This document shows, in pieces, positions 49,705-60,304 of a stretch of 64,000 bases of DNA. A program made the translations under genes and the position numbers. The notes beneath the pieces were generated by a model. It was not told where the DNA came from. It ran no database searches and was given only the letters and a program-made list of their open reading frames with translations. The stretch is from Lepeophtheirus salmonis. Lineage: Eukaryota > Arthropoda > Copepoda > Siphonostomatoida > Caligidae. Location: NCBI RefSeq assembly GCF_016086655.4, contig NC_052132.2, forward strand, positions 11,038,805-11,102,804, in the 5' to 3' direction. The number at the start of each line of letters is the position of its first letter. The first letter of the stretch is position 1.

Positions 49705-51035
49705 AACAAATCTCATTTTGGTTTTTTTTATATTTCACATTTACCTATAACATCTTTTTATGATTTTGTATATATAATTAAAGTAGAAGAGTTACTGGAG
49801 CGAAATGTAAATATATTCATATTGCATTCATATAAAAAAATTCAATATAAATGTAAAATTCAAATACAAACATCTTATTAGAATTTTATTAGACAAATAT
49901 TTATACAACAAATAGCTAATAAAACTCAGCTCTCAGTTCGTTATTTTAATTTGTAGAAATATTTGATTGATTCACTTTTATAATAAAATAACGATTTTCT
50001 ATTTTGAATGTTTGTTTCAACTCCAGATAGAATTTTTTAAATGGCTCAACAATTGAATGAACCATAAAATATTTGTATTTTCCCGAAACCCCTCTTTATG
50101 AGTATAGAAAATAGTGTTTTTTTATCCTTCTTTAGAAATACAACAAATGAACAAAAAGTTATAGAAGTATAAGTACGAATTTAGAGCGAAATGAAATTGT
50201 AAAATGGTCTTCTCATAGTAGTATAATAATGGTGTATTTTGTCAAAAAGTATGCAATATACACAATGTACATAATACATCATTCAATAGGTCCACTCTGA
50301 CACTTAACAAATATTACATGGAAAAAAAAAGTTTCTTATTAGTCAACGTTATGCAACCAATTTTAAAGCGTGAAACTACCTCTAAAACTCAGGAATTTAT
50401 GTTTGTTTTCCTGCATTGTGGGTCACTTTCACAGTAAAAATGAGCTCAAAAGAGACATTCGTATCAAGATCTCTTACTTCTCTGGGCGAGAATAACTCTC
50501 ACAAAGATTCATGACTAGCTCAAATTGCCCCAGAACTTAGTCTACCGCATAAAAAAGTCAGCAGTGAGAATAAAGAAGAAGCTCCCTGCAGTGGGTTTCA
50601 AAAAAATAAAGCTATGGCTCAAGTTAATGTAGTTTCACCACATCCTTAACTTGAACCCATTTGACTGTAATTTCTAGCTTCACGTAAAGTCGAGCACCAC
50701 CCGCCGTCTGAACTTCGTTGGTTCGAAGGCCTCTGTCAATGAGCATAAGGAGAGCATGCCCTAATATATGATTACAAAAGGATATGAAGCCTTTAGACGT
50801 CTTTGAATGCATCATTGAAGTCCAAGTTCAACTTCATAGGAAAATAACTGTTCTCCATGGTGTGCAACGAAAATTGAAAATTTTACACTGTAACTCTACC
50901 TATTTATTGTAGACATATCGTACTGAAACTTAAATGGGAAAGACCCTCATTTCTGTACAACATACAGTAAATAGCAATATTGTTGACAGCTGCAGGTAAT
51001 TTTTTGTTAGTACCAACCTTCAAAAAGTATGTGAC
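49705..51035. other. Intronic DNA with a possible transposase trace
   Basis: 50430-50560 reads SSKETFVSRSLTSLGENN...LAQIAPELSLPHKKVS on the plus strand, reminiscent of a helix-turn-helix transposase N-terminus, and 50624-50815 is open on the minus strand. Neither is convincing. Confidence 0.25.
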
Positions 51036-51039
51036 GTTC

Positions 51040-51430
51040 CATTCTGACAATTAGTTTGGAGGCTATAATCTTTTTAGTGACATCCTTTTTGTAAACGACT
51101 TTACAGTACACTTACCTGAGCATCCTCTTGGTTTAGTCGTTTATTGGTTGGTCCATGTTTCATCCATTTTCACATATTGACGTAAGAAATATTTCCTCTC
51201 CCCCTTCAACGACTCTATGCAGTACTCCTAATCGTTGATGCGTTATTGTTTCTGGTATATTGTGAGCAAACCAGAATGTTCAGCATCATTACTGCTTGTA
51301 TCCTCACATATAAGTTCTGCATACCAGTCGATAGCAGTTATTTTCCCTGGTGTAGAGTCGCTATAATACTTATCAAGACACTTTATGGCTTCAACAGTTT
51401 TTTTCCTCATAAACAAAAACAGTATTTAAT
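51040..51430 (-). pseudogene. mariner transposase fragment with internal deletion
   Basis: The minus strand gives KCLDKYYSDSTPGKITAIDWYAEL and DAEHSGLLTIYQKQ, corresponding to LDxYYGDSAPGKSTxxDWYAEF...DAERSGRP. Then, after a deletion of the second helix-turn-helix region, it gives FLTSICENG/LRQYVKMDETWTNQ near 51160-51190, which contains the first catalytic Asp (VTMDETW). The rest is unreadable. The plus-strand frame at 51246-51485 is a shadow. Confidence 0.65.
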
Positions 51431-52249
51431 CAACAAACGAAATAACTTTCTATCCATCGTCCTAAAAATTGCAAAGCTGATATAATTTAAACCCATTGTG
51501 ACTCCCAAACTAATGGTTGGAATGCAATTAATATTTTAACATGCACTTTTGGAAGGTATGTAATAACCAAAAATTATGTATGTATGTCAACAATGTTGCC
51601 ATATATATGTCAGATCGGGGACTGATTAAGTGATGTGTTATATGTTACATATATTTAATTCAAAAACATCACTTTAAGTCATTGGTTCTTTTATTTATTA
51701 CAATTGGTATAAAATATGCCACTTATTTCACAATGTATATTCCTTGTTTTCCCATTTATTACTTTCATATATATGTAAACATATTTTCTCCCATCGGTAA
51801 AATATAATATTATATATTTATATATGAAAACACTTGATGGGATGATTAAACAAGCAGAACGAAAGATGTTAAATTCATCATTCAAAGCATATATACAAAC
51901 ACATAAAATATATTTGATACAAGTTCTTTTTTCAACAGGAAATTATTTATTCAGTATCATGTATAGGAAGAAAAAAATGATATCCATAATATTTCGTGAA
52001 CATTATCCAAAAATAAAACATATCGAACAAAAATGAGCACTCAGTAGAGCATTATATTTTCCAAAATTGGATTTTTCCTATATGAAGTATCTTTATTAAA
52101 CCTACATAAGGAAAGCATTTGAGCTATGTACCTCAATATGTTACAAAGCTATGCTTAGTAATGTATTTTAAACATTTGTTTTACCTTGACTCCTAAAATA
52201 TAATAATGTCTATGTGGCCATACAATAGGTGCAATAAAAGAAAATCTAT

Positions 52250-52590
52250 TAACTTAATTGGATTTTTTTTTTTTGATTTAATCTATATATTCAATACTTG
52301 GCCTTCCCAAAATTGGGTGCATCTTTGACATCAAAATTAATGTAACAAAATCAACGCAGCCAAAAGTGCACACAATTGCCTAATACAGTATCATAACTAT
52401 AAACACAATTCACAATCTCAGGTGCCTTGGTTGCGTGTTGCCTTTTATCGAAGGAAAATTGCATATTTTTTTCTCTTTGCTGGTGTCCATTATTGACGTG
52501 CGGTCAAACAATCACAAAACTGTTTTTAAAGTTGTTTTTTTTTTACAAAATCTTATTTTCCTAACACCATCTAGTGTAAACCGATTACAC
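52250..52590 (-). pseudogene. mariner 5' end and transposase N-terminus
   Basis: A terminal-repeat-like TAATCGGTTTACACTAGATGG (minus strand, 52568-52588) leads through GTTTGACCGCACGTCAATA to ATG at 52500-52498. The protein starts MDTSKEKK and, through frameshifts, continues YSYDTVLGN, NFDVKDAPNFGKAK. This parallels MxxxKEKIRYxLQFFFDKG...NFDVKDAPRSGRP. Same family as the copies at 16550, 20105 and 63600. Truncated before the catalytic domain. Confidence 0.7.
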
Positions 52591-52906
52591 TTACAGAACG
52601 TGAAATACATATTACTAAAGCCATCTATTATAAAAATCATAAATTTTTATGTATTATAATTATTTTAATCTTCCTACAAGGTTAGATCAAAATTGTTTAG
52701 TATTTTTTTCCTATAATCCTTGAACCAAGAGAGAAATAAACTAACTCACCAAAAAAAAAAAAAAAATTAAAAAGTAACTTTGTCGGTAAATATCGTAGAA
52801 TACTTAAGCATTAAAAAAATATATACACAAGTTAAATGTTTTTGGGCAATTTGTGGATCAAATTATGGCTTTGGTTTTGTCATAAATTATATTGAATGCA
52901 ACATAC

Positions 52907-53216
52907 CTGTACTTGAATTATTGACTCGTTGAAAAAGTAAATACTCCCATTTGGAAACGTGCTATTTCTTTCCTCGTAATCAAAAGCGGTTTGAAGTTCA
53001 AACCAACGAGAAAAGTTAAAAATAATCGAAAATATTAGAATGAAGGAGTTTTGAAAACTTCCTTTTTCGCAGGATTTTGGCATGGATAAATTGGGTGACA
53101 TTTCGATAAAGCGATTGAGTGCCACTGCAACAGTTGAATATACTGAGCATGTCATCAAAGTGTTCGTTGCTGGAAGTAAATACGGAGCTACATATGGGAA
53201 GATTTTACTGTCATAC
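52907..53216 (-). CDS. FMRFamide-receptor-like GPCR, internal exon (TM3-ECL2)
   Basis: Internal exon of a rhodopsin-like peptide receptor that would sit in the plasma membrane and couple a neuropeptide signal to G proteins. The minus-strand acceptor reads TTTCTTTATTTCTAG and the donor ACAG|GTATGT, giving a 310-base exon: one base finishing a split codon plus 103 codons, ending in phase 0. Residues 10-36 form TM3 with SVYSTVAVALNRF. The family motif here is usually SVYSTVAVAxERY, so the E/D-R-Y ionic-lock triplet is NRF. Residues 55-73 are TM4, ending in FNFSRWFE, which matches the YNxPRFFE pattern of insect FMRFamide receptors. Extracellular loop 2 follows, with three N-glycosylation sequons (NST, NGS, NES). 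It joins the exon at 41422-41892. The preceding exon (TM1-TM2) was not found. Family assignment is from remembered motifs; the exact ligand is unknown. Confidence 0.82.
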
Positions 53217-54335
53217 CTAGAAATAAAGAAAATGTAATGAGTATTATGTTCTTTTGATTTGTAAATCATTCTCAAACCTTAAAAAAAGGATACTTATAGT
53301 GCAATATATATTTATAGAATATCCTTTTTACTCGACAGCAAATAATGATAATATATTAAGGTTAATTATCATTAACAATTATATTATGAACTAATGCACT
53401 TTAATTGTCTTAGTTGATTTTACCTCAAAAAACTTGATAATGCAGTTTTGTAAATTCACTCAACAAAAACTTGAATTTTATCATTTTTATAATTAAGTAG
53501 GAGGTAATTAGACTTTTAAGTAGAAAAAGAATTGTTTGTCCTTTTTTTTTTGTACTAACAAAACATTTTCTCCGACTCAGAAACAAAAGTAATTAGAACA
53601 TATATGAAATCCAAAAAACATACACCTACAAACTATGAACACTATTTTTTAAATTTATTGAGATATTTTAATGCTCAGAAATCACTAAACTATATAAATG
53701 TTGCTACAAAAATTACAAAAAAAGTGATTGCTCTACACGGTCCAAATGAAAAAATGTTAAGTCATAAAGATCTTTTTTATAATTTTCAAAGTAAAAGTTT
53801 TGGAACACAATATCTTAATCCAGGGAGTAAAAAGAATTAAAATGTTGTGAATAATGTTATCTTTTGTATCATTTTATTAATGGTGCTTTGACTCATTAAT
53901 GCATAATATTTTTTATGTTTCTTTGTTATCTCAATGCTTTAAAATAGAAATTATCAATCAGTGCCCAACATCCCACCAATGTGTTTTGCAAAGACTGTGG
54001 TATCCGGCTATCATTTAGGAAAGTGAACAAGTAGAACCTAAATGGAAGTAAGATGCCAGATGGTGCAAAAAAAGTCCTGCTAAAGGAGGCTGAAGAACAG
54101 AGAGACAATGAATGACCTTTTATTGGGTATCATCATAGATGAAAAAAATTTGATAATGTTAAGGGAGCGACTTTTAATGGTTGCAACCTGAAATATGTTT
54201 TTTTTTTTTTCTAAAGCTGTTATCATTACTTTGTGTGCCAACCTCCCAAAAATCTCACCATGTCTTGATCTTATTATTTGTCTGAAGCATGCTCAAGTGT
54301 CACACTGAGGGTATGCAGATTATATTTATGATCAT
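53217..54335. other. Upstream GPCR intron or flank, nothing certain
   Basis: Begins with the acceptor tract of the TM3 exon. A 78-codon AT-rich frame (53604-53840) and one at 53926-54108 (minus) have no recognised motif. No TM1-TM2 exon found. Confidence 0.4.
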
Positions 54336-54339
54336 TACA

Positions 54340-54490
54340 GGAGACAGTGGCACAATACGTCTCTACCACGCAGTTTAATATTTTTTGAATACAGATTGTT
54401 TCTTATTTTTTAGAGGGGAAGGTGTGCCTTGAATTTTTTTTTGACAATCACAAGTGTGACTTTAGTTGAAAAAGGTTGATACACCCTATT
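54340..54490 (+). repeat. hAT-like terminal fragment, second copy
   Basis: CAGTTTAATATTTTTTGAATA, GGGAAGGTGTGCCTTGAATTTT, TTTGACAATCACAAGTGTGAC and TTGAAAAAGGTTGAT parallel the 25140-25310 fragment. No transposase is seen. Confidence 0.4.
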
Positions 54491-55289
54491 TCAAAACATG
54501 TCTTAATAATGAAATAGAATCAAGAGGACCCGACATTGCCATGAGTTTTTAAGTGTTACGAACATACAAATTTTGCTTAAATCCCCAACAAATCTTTAGT
54601 TTACTCTCTGTTTTTACGCAAATTCACACGTAGTTATTCAATACTTAAACATTCTCTCTTAGAATAAAAAGATAATAATAAAACTGTGAGATTAAAGAAA
54701 TAAAAAAATTAATGAGCCATAGAGTACTTTTTCTTGTTGCTAAACCTTATCTAGAGTCACATTCATTTTTTTTAAATTTTATATAAATTATTTCCTTTTT
54801 TTTAATGAGTTAAACTAACCTTCAGTCAGTTTTAATTCATTTTGTATAGTTTTCCTAGTAAATTATACTTTTTTTTTTCTTTCACTGTATTTGCTTTATT
54901 AATGTACATATATATGTATACAAAAGTACTCAATATCGTGGTTTTTGTATGTCTTTCTATTTTAATAAATTGCTGCATATTAATCAAATATTTAATAGTA
55001 ACAAAAATATGGCTTTCTGTGGATTACCAAAAACATGAAAAGTTATGCATGTTGTATAATATACATAAATCTTTCAACCATATATAAACTTTTTTTTTAC
55101 AAATGTACATATTTTTATTAATATAAAGCAAAGGGTCTCCACTTTTTCGTTTCAGGAGGACTGTATATGAGTTTGTCCTTAATACTGGGCATAGAAAGAA
55201 AATGAGATATTCTAAAAATACAGCTTTGAATCGGTGTTGTTGATTGAATCTTAAAGTTTCGATTATATTTGAATAGCTTAGATTCTAAG

Positions 55290-56220
55290 CCTTTGATTGA
55301 TGCCCAAATTTAAAAAAATAATTAGGTATATGTCGCAATCGAGGCAACAAAGGCAATTTAATCCGCACCAGAAGGACCACCTTGGACATCATGAAGTCCT
55401 TAAATATCAGCAAGTCTATTGGGTAAGAAATCGTTGGGCTGATGGAGACAACTCTAAGCACAACCCCAAGATGGAAAGACCAACCAAAGCGAAGCCTAAA
55501 TACATCGTGGAGGCATTTAAGATCAACCCAAGGATGAAGATGTCACATTAGGCCATGAAGAAGAAAGTGCATCGGTCTACTGTTGTCAAAGCCATCGGAA
55601 AAGCTGGAGGAAGGTTACTTAGAAGATTTTAAACTCCATTCCTCCCCCAATGTCAAAAAAAGACCCGTCTTCAGCAATGTCTAGAACTCTTGAATGATCT
55701 GAAGCACTAAAGTAATCAGGTGACTTTTTCCTCTGATGAAGATACATTTACCGTTGATCAATAACAAGCAAAATGATCGGATGGTAAGCTTCGGCAAGGG
55801 TAATAACAGCTAGTACCATAGTTTCGTGCGTTGTGGAGCCTGCCCTCCCATTTTTGTTTAAAGGAAGGAGCTACTTAAAACAAATCCTAACATTGAACTT
55901 TTGTATAAGAAGGTGCTACATTAAGGCCAGAGAAAAGTTATGGGACAACTTTGTTTTCACTCGAGACGGAGTTCCATGTCATCACGTTGTTAAGACCAAG
56001 GCACTCCTGAGAGACAACCTTCTGAACTTTTGTGACTGCAACATAGGTTTCCACCTCAGACTTGCCAAACAGGGTATAAGATTTGATACCAATTGTTCAG
56101 AGCCAAAGAAAATGGTCACCTTTAAAATAAAAACATCTTTCTACTCCACAATAAGGGAAACAAATTCAATTAGAAAGAAAACAAAGAGCACACGACAAAA
56201 GCATCCAAAATATTGTATAT
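55290..56220 (+). pseudogene. Tc1/mariner-like transposase pseudogene
   Basis: The longest Tc1-type relic in the window. Order of pieces: KKIIRYMSQSRQQRQ, PTKAKPKYIVEAFKINPRMKMSH, then past a TAG KKKVHRSTVVKAIGKAGGRLLRRF, RLQQCLELLNDLKH, FSSDEDTFTVDQ at about 55725-55757 (first catalytic Asp), CIRRCYIKAREKLWDNFVFTRDGVPCHHVVKTKALL (second catalytic Asp in TRDGVPCHH; QQDGAPAH in intact copies) and NLLNFCD at 56010-56030. The segment around MLGVVASNG and the final Asp block are degraded. The 84- and 129-codon open frames here are parts of this pseudogene. Confidence 0.8.
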
Positions 56221-57194
56221 AAACTTTTCCACAATCCTTACAGGGATCGTGGAAAACAATAAAGTCTGTCAAAATCTGGAATGGCGAAGTATTTTTTTTT
56301 TGTTTCGACAACTCCACAAAAAGAATTCCCTATCGCGTTAGTCCAAGAATCCAAAGGTTTCATTTATCATCGAACTTTTGACATATCTTGTTCGATTCAT
56401 CAGCACTTGAAGGCAAAATCCTCCTTTTCAAGTGCGAGGGCACCGGATGTAAATTATATCTTGCAGACTTTGTAAGAGGAAACGGATATTTTTCGCTATT
56501 TGACAGGGCTTTTTTGATGGGTTCAGGTCTTTCAGAGTAATTATATTACCATTAATTGCTATAATTTCTTAGTCCATAGGATTCTCTTTACGCTAGAAAA
56601 AAATTTATTTTGGATTCATTTTGTCTTACAATAACCACTGTTGATGTGTAATCAAAACAGGATTCCCGTGCCATATAATTCTTTTAAGTCTGAGAAATGT
56701 ACTCCAAAAAACTGTTTGATATGTCAAAGCTGAGCAGAATCCAAGAATATGTACTAGAGTTAAACACAGTCGATCTCTAATCAGGTACTTTAAAATATTC
56801 ATTAATGCAAATATTTCTCATTAAATCTTCATATTTTTTAAGGGAGAGGGCGGAATCATGCACGGATAAATAACTACAGGCATTTATTTCATTTACAAAC
56901 TTTGAATTACTATAATTTGTCGTATCTGTTAAAAATTAGATCATTTAATAACTTTTTTTTTAATCTAATTAAATACCTATGTATCTTTGTTCATTATTAA
57001 TAATTACTCAAGTTTAACAATCCATTAATTGAATACACATAAAAACAAAAGTGTTAAGGAAATAAAATCTTTCAAAGTATCATTTCTCTAGGGAACATTT
57101 ATGGGAATTTAATTTTAATGTAGTCTAAAAATAAAATATTATATATTATTGTAAATTCCCAGCTTTTTTGGTTTGAGATATATTTTTTTGTAGT

Positions 57195-57590
57195 GTGGTG
57201 TCAATCCTTATGTAGGACTGTGGTCAAGTCCAGTTCGGTCCAATCAAGTCCAGTCTTAATTATTTGTTCTTAAAAAAGGTAAAATCGATCCCTCGTGTCC
57301 TCAATGAGGGTGTTTTTCCTTTTTTTAATTATTCCCTTATAAATTATGTAACTACGTTACAATATAATATGTTCGAATTATTATAACGAAAACAAAGAAT
57401 ATTTTTAAAAACATATGTGCAATAATCTTAATACATATTTCATATATCTTATTTGGCTGTATAAAACATCAATATTTTAATGAAAAATTCAATGCACCGG
57501 TTTCAACGGCTGACTGTCATAAGGACTGATAGGATCGGTCCTAAGTCTGGACTGGACCGAACAAATAAGTGCCAAAACAACACTAGTTGT
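57195..57590. repeat. R3 (CAGTCC) MITE-like element, long copy
   Basis: Left GTGTCAATCCTTATGTAGGACTG and CAAGTCCAGTTCGGTCC; right GGACTGATAGGATCGGTCC, GGACTGGACCGAACAAATAAG. About 200 bases of AT-rich filler separate the arms. Confidence 0.5.
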
Positions 57591-58765
57591 TGGCAACGAA
57601 ACATTGTTTTATTTATTTTCTATAGCTGATATAATTTTTATTTAATTCTTGAATAGATTGCATCTACTAATCCAATGATTTTAGAAGGCTTGGGTTAGAG
57701 ATTTTAGGTTTGCAAGGAAAGTCGTGGACTTTTCTTTATGGACCTGTCAAAAGAGGCAGAATAGCAGCTAATGAAATAATTTTGTTGAACTAAATTAAAA
57801 AATGTATAAGGTTTGTAAAATGGATGGACGAATAGGGACTATAGATTTACTGAAGAGTCGTCTTGTCTTTTACTGATGTTAATTCACTATTTTAACGGAG
57901 AACTTTGGTTATTTAGGAACACAACTATTTTAAAAAGCTTTTTAATTTACCAGTAACACCTGGCAAAGAAAATTCACAAGAAGAATATCATTCCAACAAA
58001 GAACTGTGAACGCCTCTATAAATGTTGCTATTTTACTTATTTTTGTTTATTTTCTTGTCAAAATTGTATTTAGATTGGGATTAAATGTAGAGTAACCTTA
58101 AAGGGTTAGTTTGGAGTTCTAAGTCTGAATTATGATACAAAGTAAATGAACAAACCCCCTCCCTCCATATCCAGCAAATGATAAAGGCATCATTTATAGA
58201 CAACCAATCCTATGTGTTACTTTTTGTTTTTCTTGCACTAGAAAATATTATTTGTAAATCCTGAGCCATTTTTGTGTGTGAGCTTTTTTTTTCTTCATTT
58301 AAAATCCGAAAAAGTTGCAATGCTATACAATATTAATAAACATTATAGTTTAAATTTAATCTTTCGCACAAAAGACATCATAATAAAAGTGTACATTTTT
58401 ATAATCACACGCAACTATAAAAATCTAAGAACAACACTTTAAAATTCTTATAAACACGTCGCTAAAGTTATAAAACTAGAAAAAATATCCACAAAAAACA
58501 TTTAGCATACTTTACAATTATGAGTAAAATACCAACCAATCAACTAACAAAAACAAAAAACTTAGAATCATATTTGGTGTATTTGTACCTCCCGCATCTT
58601 CTTACAATCTAGTGTATGGTTTTTAAATGGATTACAGAGTGAATGTAAAGGAACAAAATGTTATCGCCTGCCCATTACCAATCAGTAATGCCAAGATACT
58701 GTCCAATCAGGTTTTGAATATAATTGCATGTAGTAGGAGAGGAAGTTTACTACTCAGGAGTTGAT

Positions 58766-58802
58766 TAATAAAATACGTACATATAATGTACGTATTTTAT
58801 TA
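58766..58802. repeat. Perfect 17-bp inverted repeat
   Basis: Arm TAATAAAATACGTACAT, 3-base spacer ATA, and the exact complement ATGTACGTATTTTATTA. It would fold as a strong hairpin in single-stranded form. No gene lies beside it. Confidence 0.7.
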
Positions 58803-59104
58803 TAGCGTATGTCAAAGGTAGAGTTATGTATGTAAGAGAAGAAGGCGAGGCAAAGACATATGGTGCTGCTGAATAATACCTTATCATCTCCTTGTTATAT
58901 AATTTTGGGAGAAGAAAATGAATCACTGTTATAAAGATCAGAACATTCTACATTGAAAATAACATTAGTGCTGGGAAAATATTGTGAATATTCGTTTTAT
59001 TTTAATTAAATTCTGCATTTTTAAAAGAATTGACGCCATAGATAGATGAGACTGCTAACTTCAATGGGAGAAAATAACTGGACCGATTAAATAATGAACT
59101 TAAA

Positions 59105-59365
59105 AGAGGAGGTATAAAGTAACAATTAGTGTGTGTGCTCCTGAATAACGAAGAGTAACCCTGAGCGTTTGCTCCTCAAGAGTAATGAATGTAATTCATT
59201 GTTGGACACGGAGTAGAATTAAGGATCCACATCGAAGTATTTAAAGTCAATGTCCTTGATACTTGATATGTCCTTGTCCTTACTTTTGTTTCTGCTTGCA
59301 GTTGATTTAATAAAGTGTTATGACCGATAAGCAGCTCTTCACTCAAACATTATTCCCATGTTCAG
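59105..59365 (+). repeat. Dispersed repeat R2, best-preserved copy
   Basis: AAGAGTAACCCTGAGCGTTTGCTC, TTGTTGGACACGGAGTAGAATTAAGG, TGCTTGCAGTTGATTTAATAAAG, GACCGATAAGCAGCTCTTCACTCAAACATTATT. The AATAAAG inside the unit could be a polyadenylation signal, as in an LTR or SINE, but no partner repeat or primer-binding site was found. Confidence 0.55.
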
Positions 59366-59477
59366 GATTATCAAGTACACTTTCTGCTTCTTTTACATAC
59401 CGGGAGTACATATTCTCTACATCAATAATTTTTAATATATGTATATTAAAGACAATTCCTAGATCATATGTACTAAT

Positions 59478-59525
59478 TCTAATACTATAATGTTGACTTA
59501 TACATAATTGGTGCAACTCCATCTG
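59478..59525 (+). repeat. SINE tail fragment
   Basis: TAATACTATAATGTTGACTT and GTGCAACTCCATCTGA match the tails of the SINEs at 24845 and 34125. The tRNA-like head is not recognisable upstream. Confidence 0.5.
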
Positions 59526-60039
59526 AAAATTCTTGGGTATATTTAAGACAACATTGGATAAATGAAATTGTACTTCGAATATTAATCATATAATTAGAAG
59601 TAATTTACATATATAATAGATAAAATAACAAATATGTAAAAAATTTCAACATACTTTTTTAATATTTATAAAAAATAATATTACATTGAGTTGAAACACT
59701 GATTTGGTGTGTTTTTTTCTTCAAAATCATCAAAAATTGAATTTAATGTATGCAATTGTTTAATCAAATGCTCTAATAATAAAGTAGGAGGTACGAGGTG
59801 ATGAATTAATCAACATGATTGCACATTTCTATGCATGAAAATATTATATTTGATTGCTGAATATATTTATACCAAACATTTTTTAAAATATTTAATATAG
59901 ATTCCTGATGGCTTTTTAGCAAGAAAATGATCTATTTGAAATTTATATATTAGTATTTCGTAAGATATATGTATACTTGTAAAAAGTGGTCTGCCAGTAT
60001 CTTAATGAATTATCATGTTAATCCTGCCTATTTGAAGAA

Positions 60040-60300
60040 TGATTGGTAGGATAGAAGCTTAGCTGGCATAACGTTTGATTAGATTAGCTGCAGCCAGCCA
60101 TGAGTGGAAGGAAAAAAACACAAACAATCGTAAGGATAGAGACATCGACTGGAGTTACCTGATTAAAACCTCACATGACTTTGTAATGATAATATGGTAA
60201 ATGGAGAGGGAAATGTAGTTTCTAGATTATGTAAGGACTCTCTCATGGTAGCTTCAGAGGTCGAGTAGGCTAAATATCTTGTGGTGTATAAGTTATGTCA
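60040..60300 (-). repeat. Dispersed repeat R2 copy
   Basis: The minus strand reads CCAGTCGATGTC, GGCTGCAGCTAATCTAATC, CGTTATGCCAGCTAAGCTTCTATCCTACCAATCATT, the R2 end. Confidence 0.5.
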
Positions 60301-60304
60301 TGTA

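Larger units (their letters stand above)
41893..52906 (-). other. 11-kb phase-0 intron of the GPCR gene
   Basis: The intron runs from GTATGT (52906 downward) to TTTTCAG (ending at 41893), 11,014 bases. It contains a tandem array, a piggyBac-like MITE, a Tc3-like wreck, three mariner relics and R1 repeat copies, all listed separately. Apart from these it is AT-rich sequence with no recognisable exon. Confidence 0.8.

Noticed and set aside
53604..53840. 78-codon frame between receptor exon and hAT fragment
   Set aside because: Strongly AT-rich codons, no recognisable domain, no supporting splice or promoter signals.
54842..55087. 81-codon frame that looks like a small membrane protein
   Set aside because: Hydrophobic residues come from T-rich DNA; no family motif or splice context.
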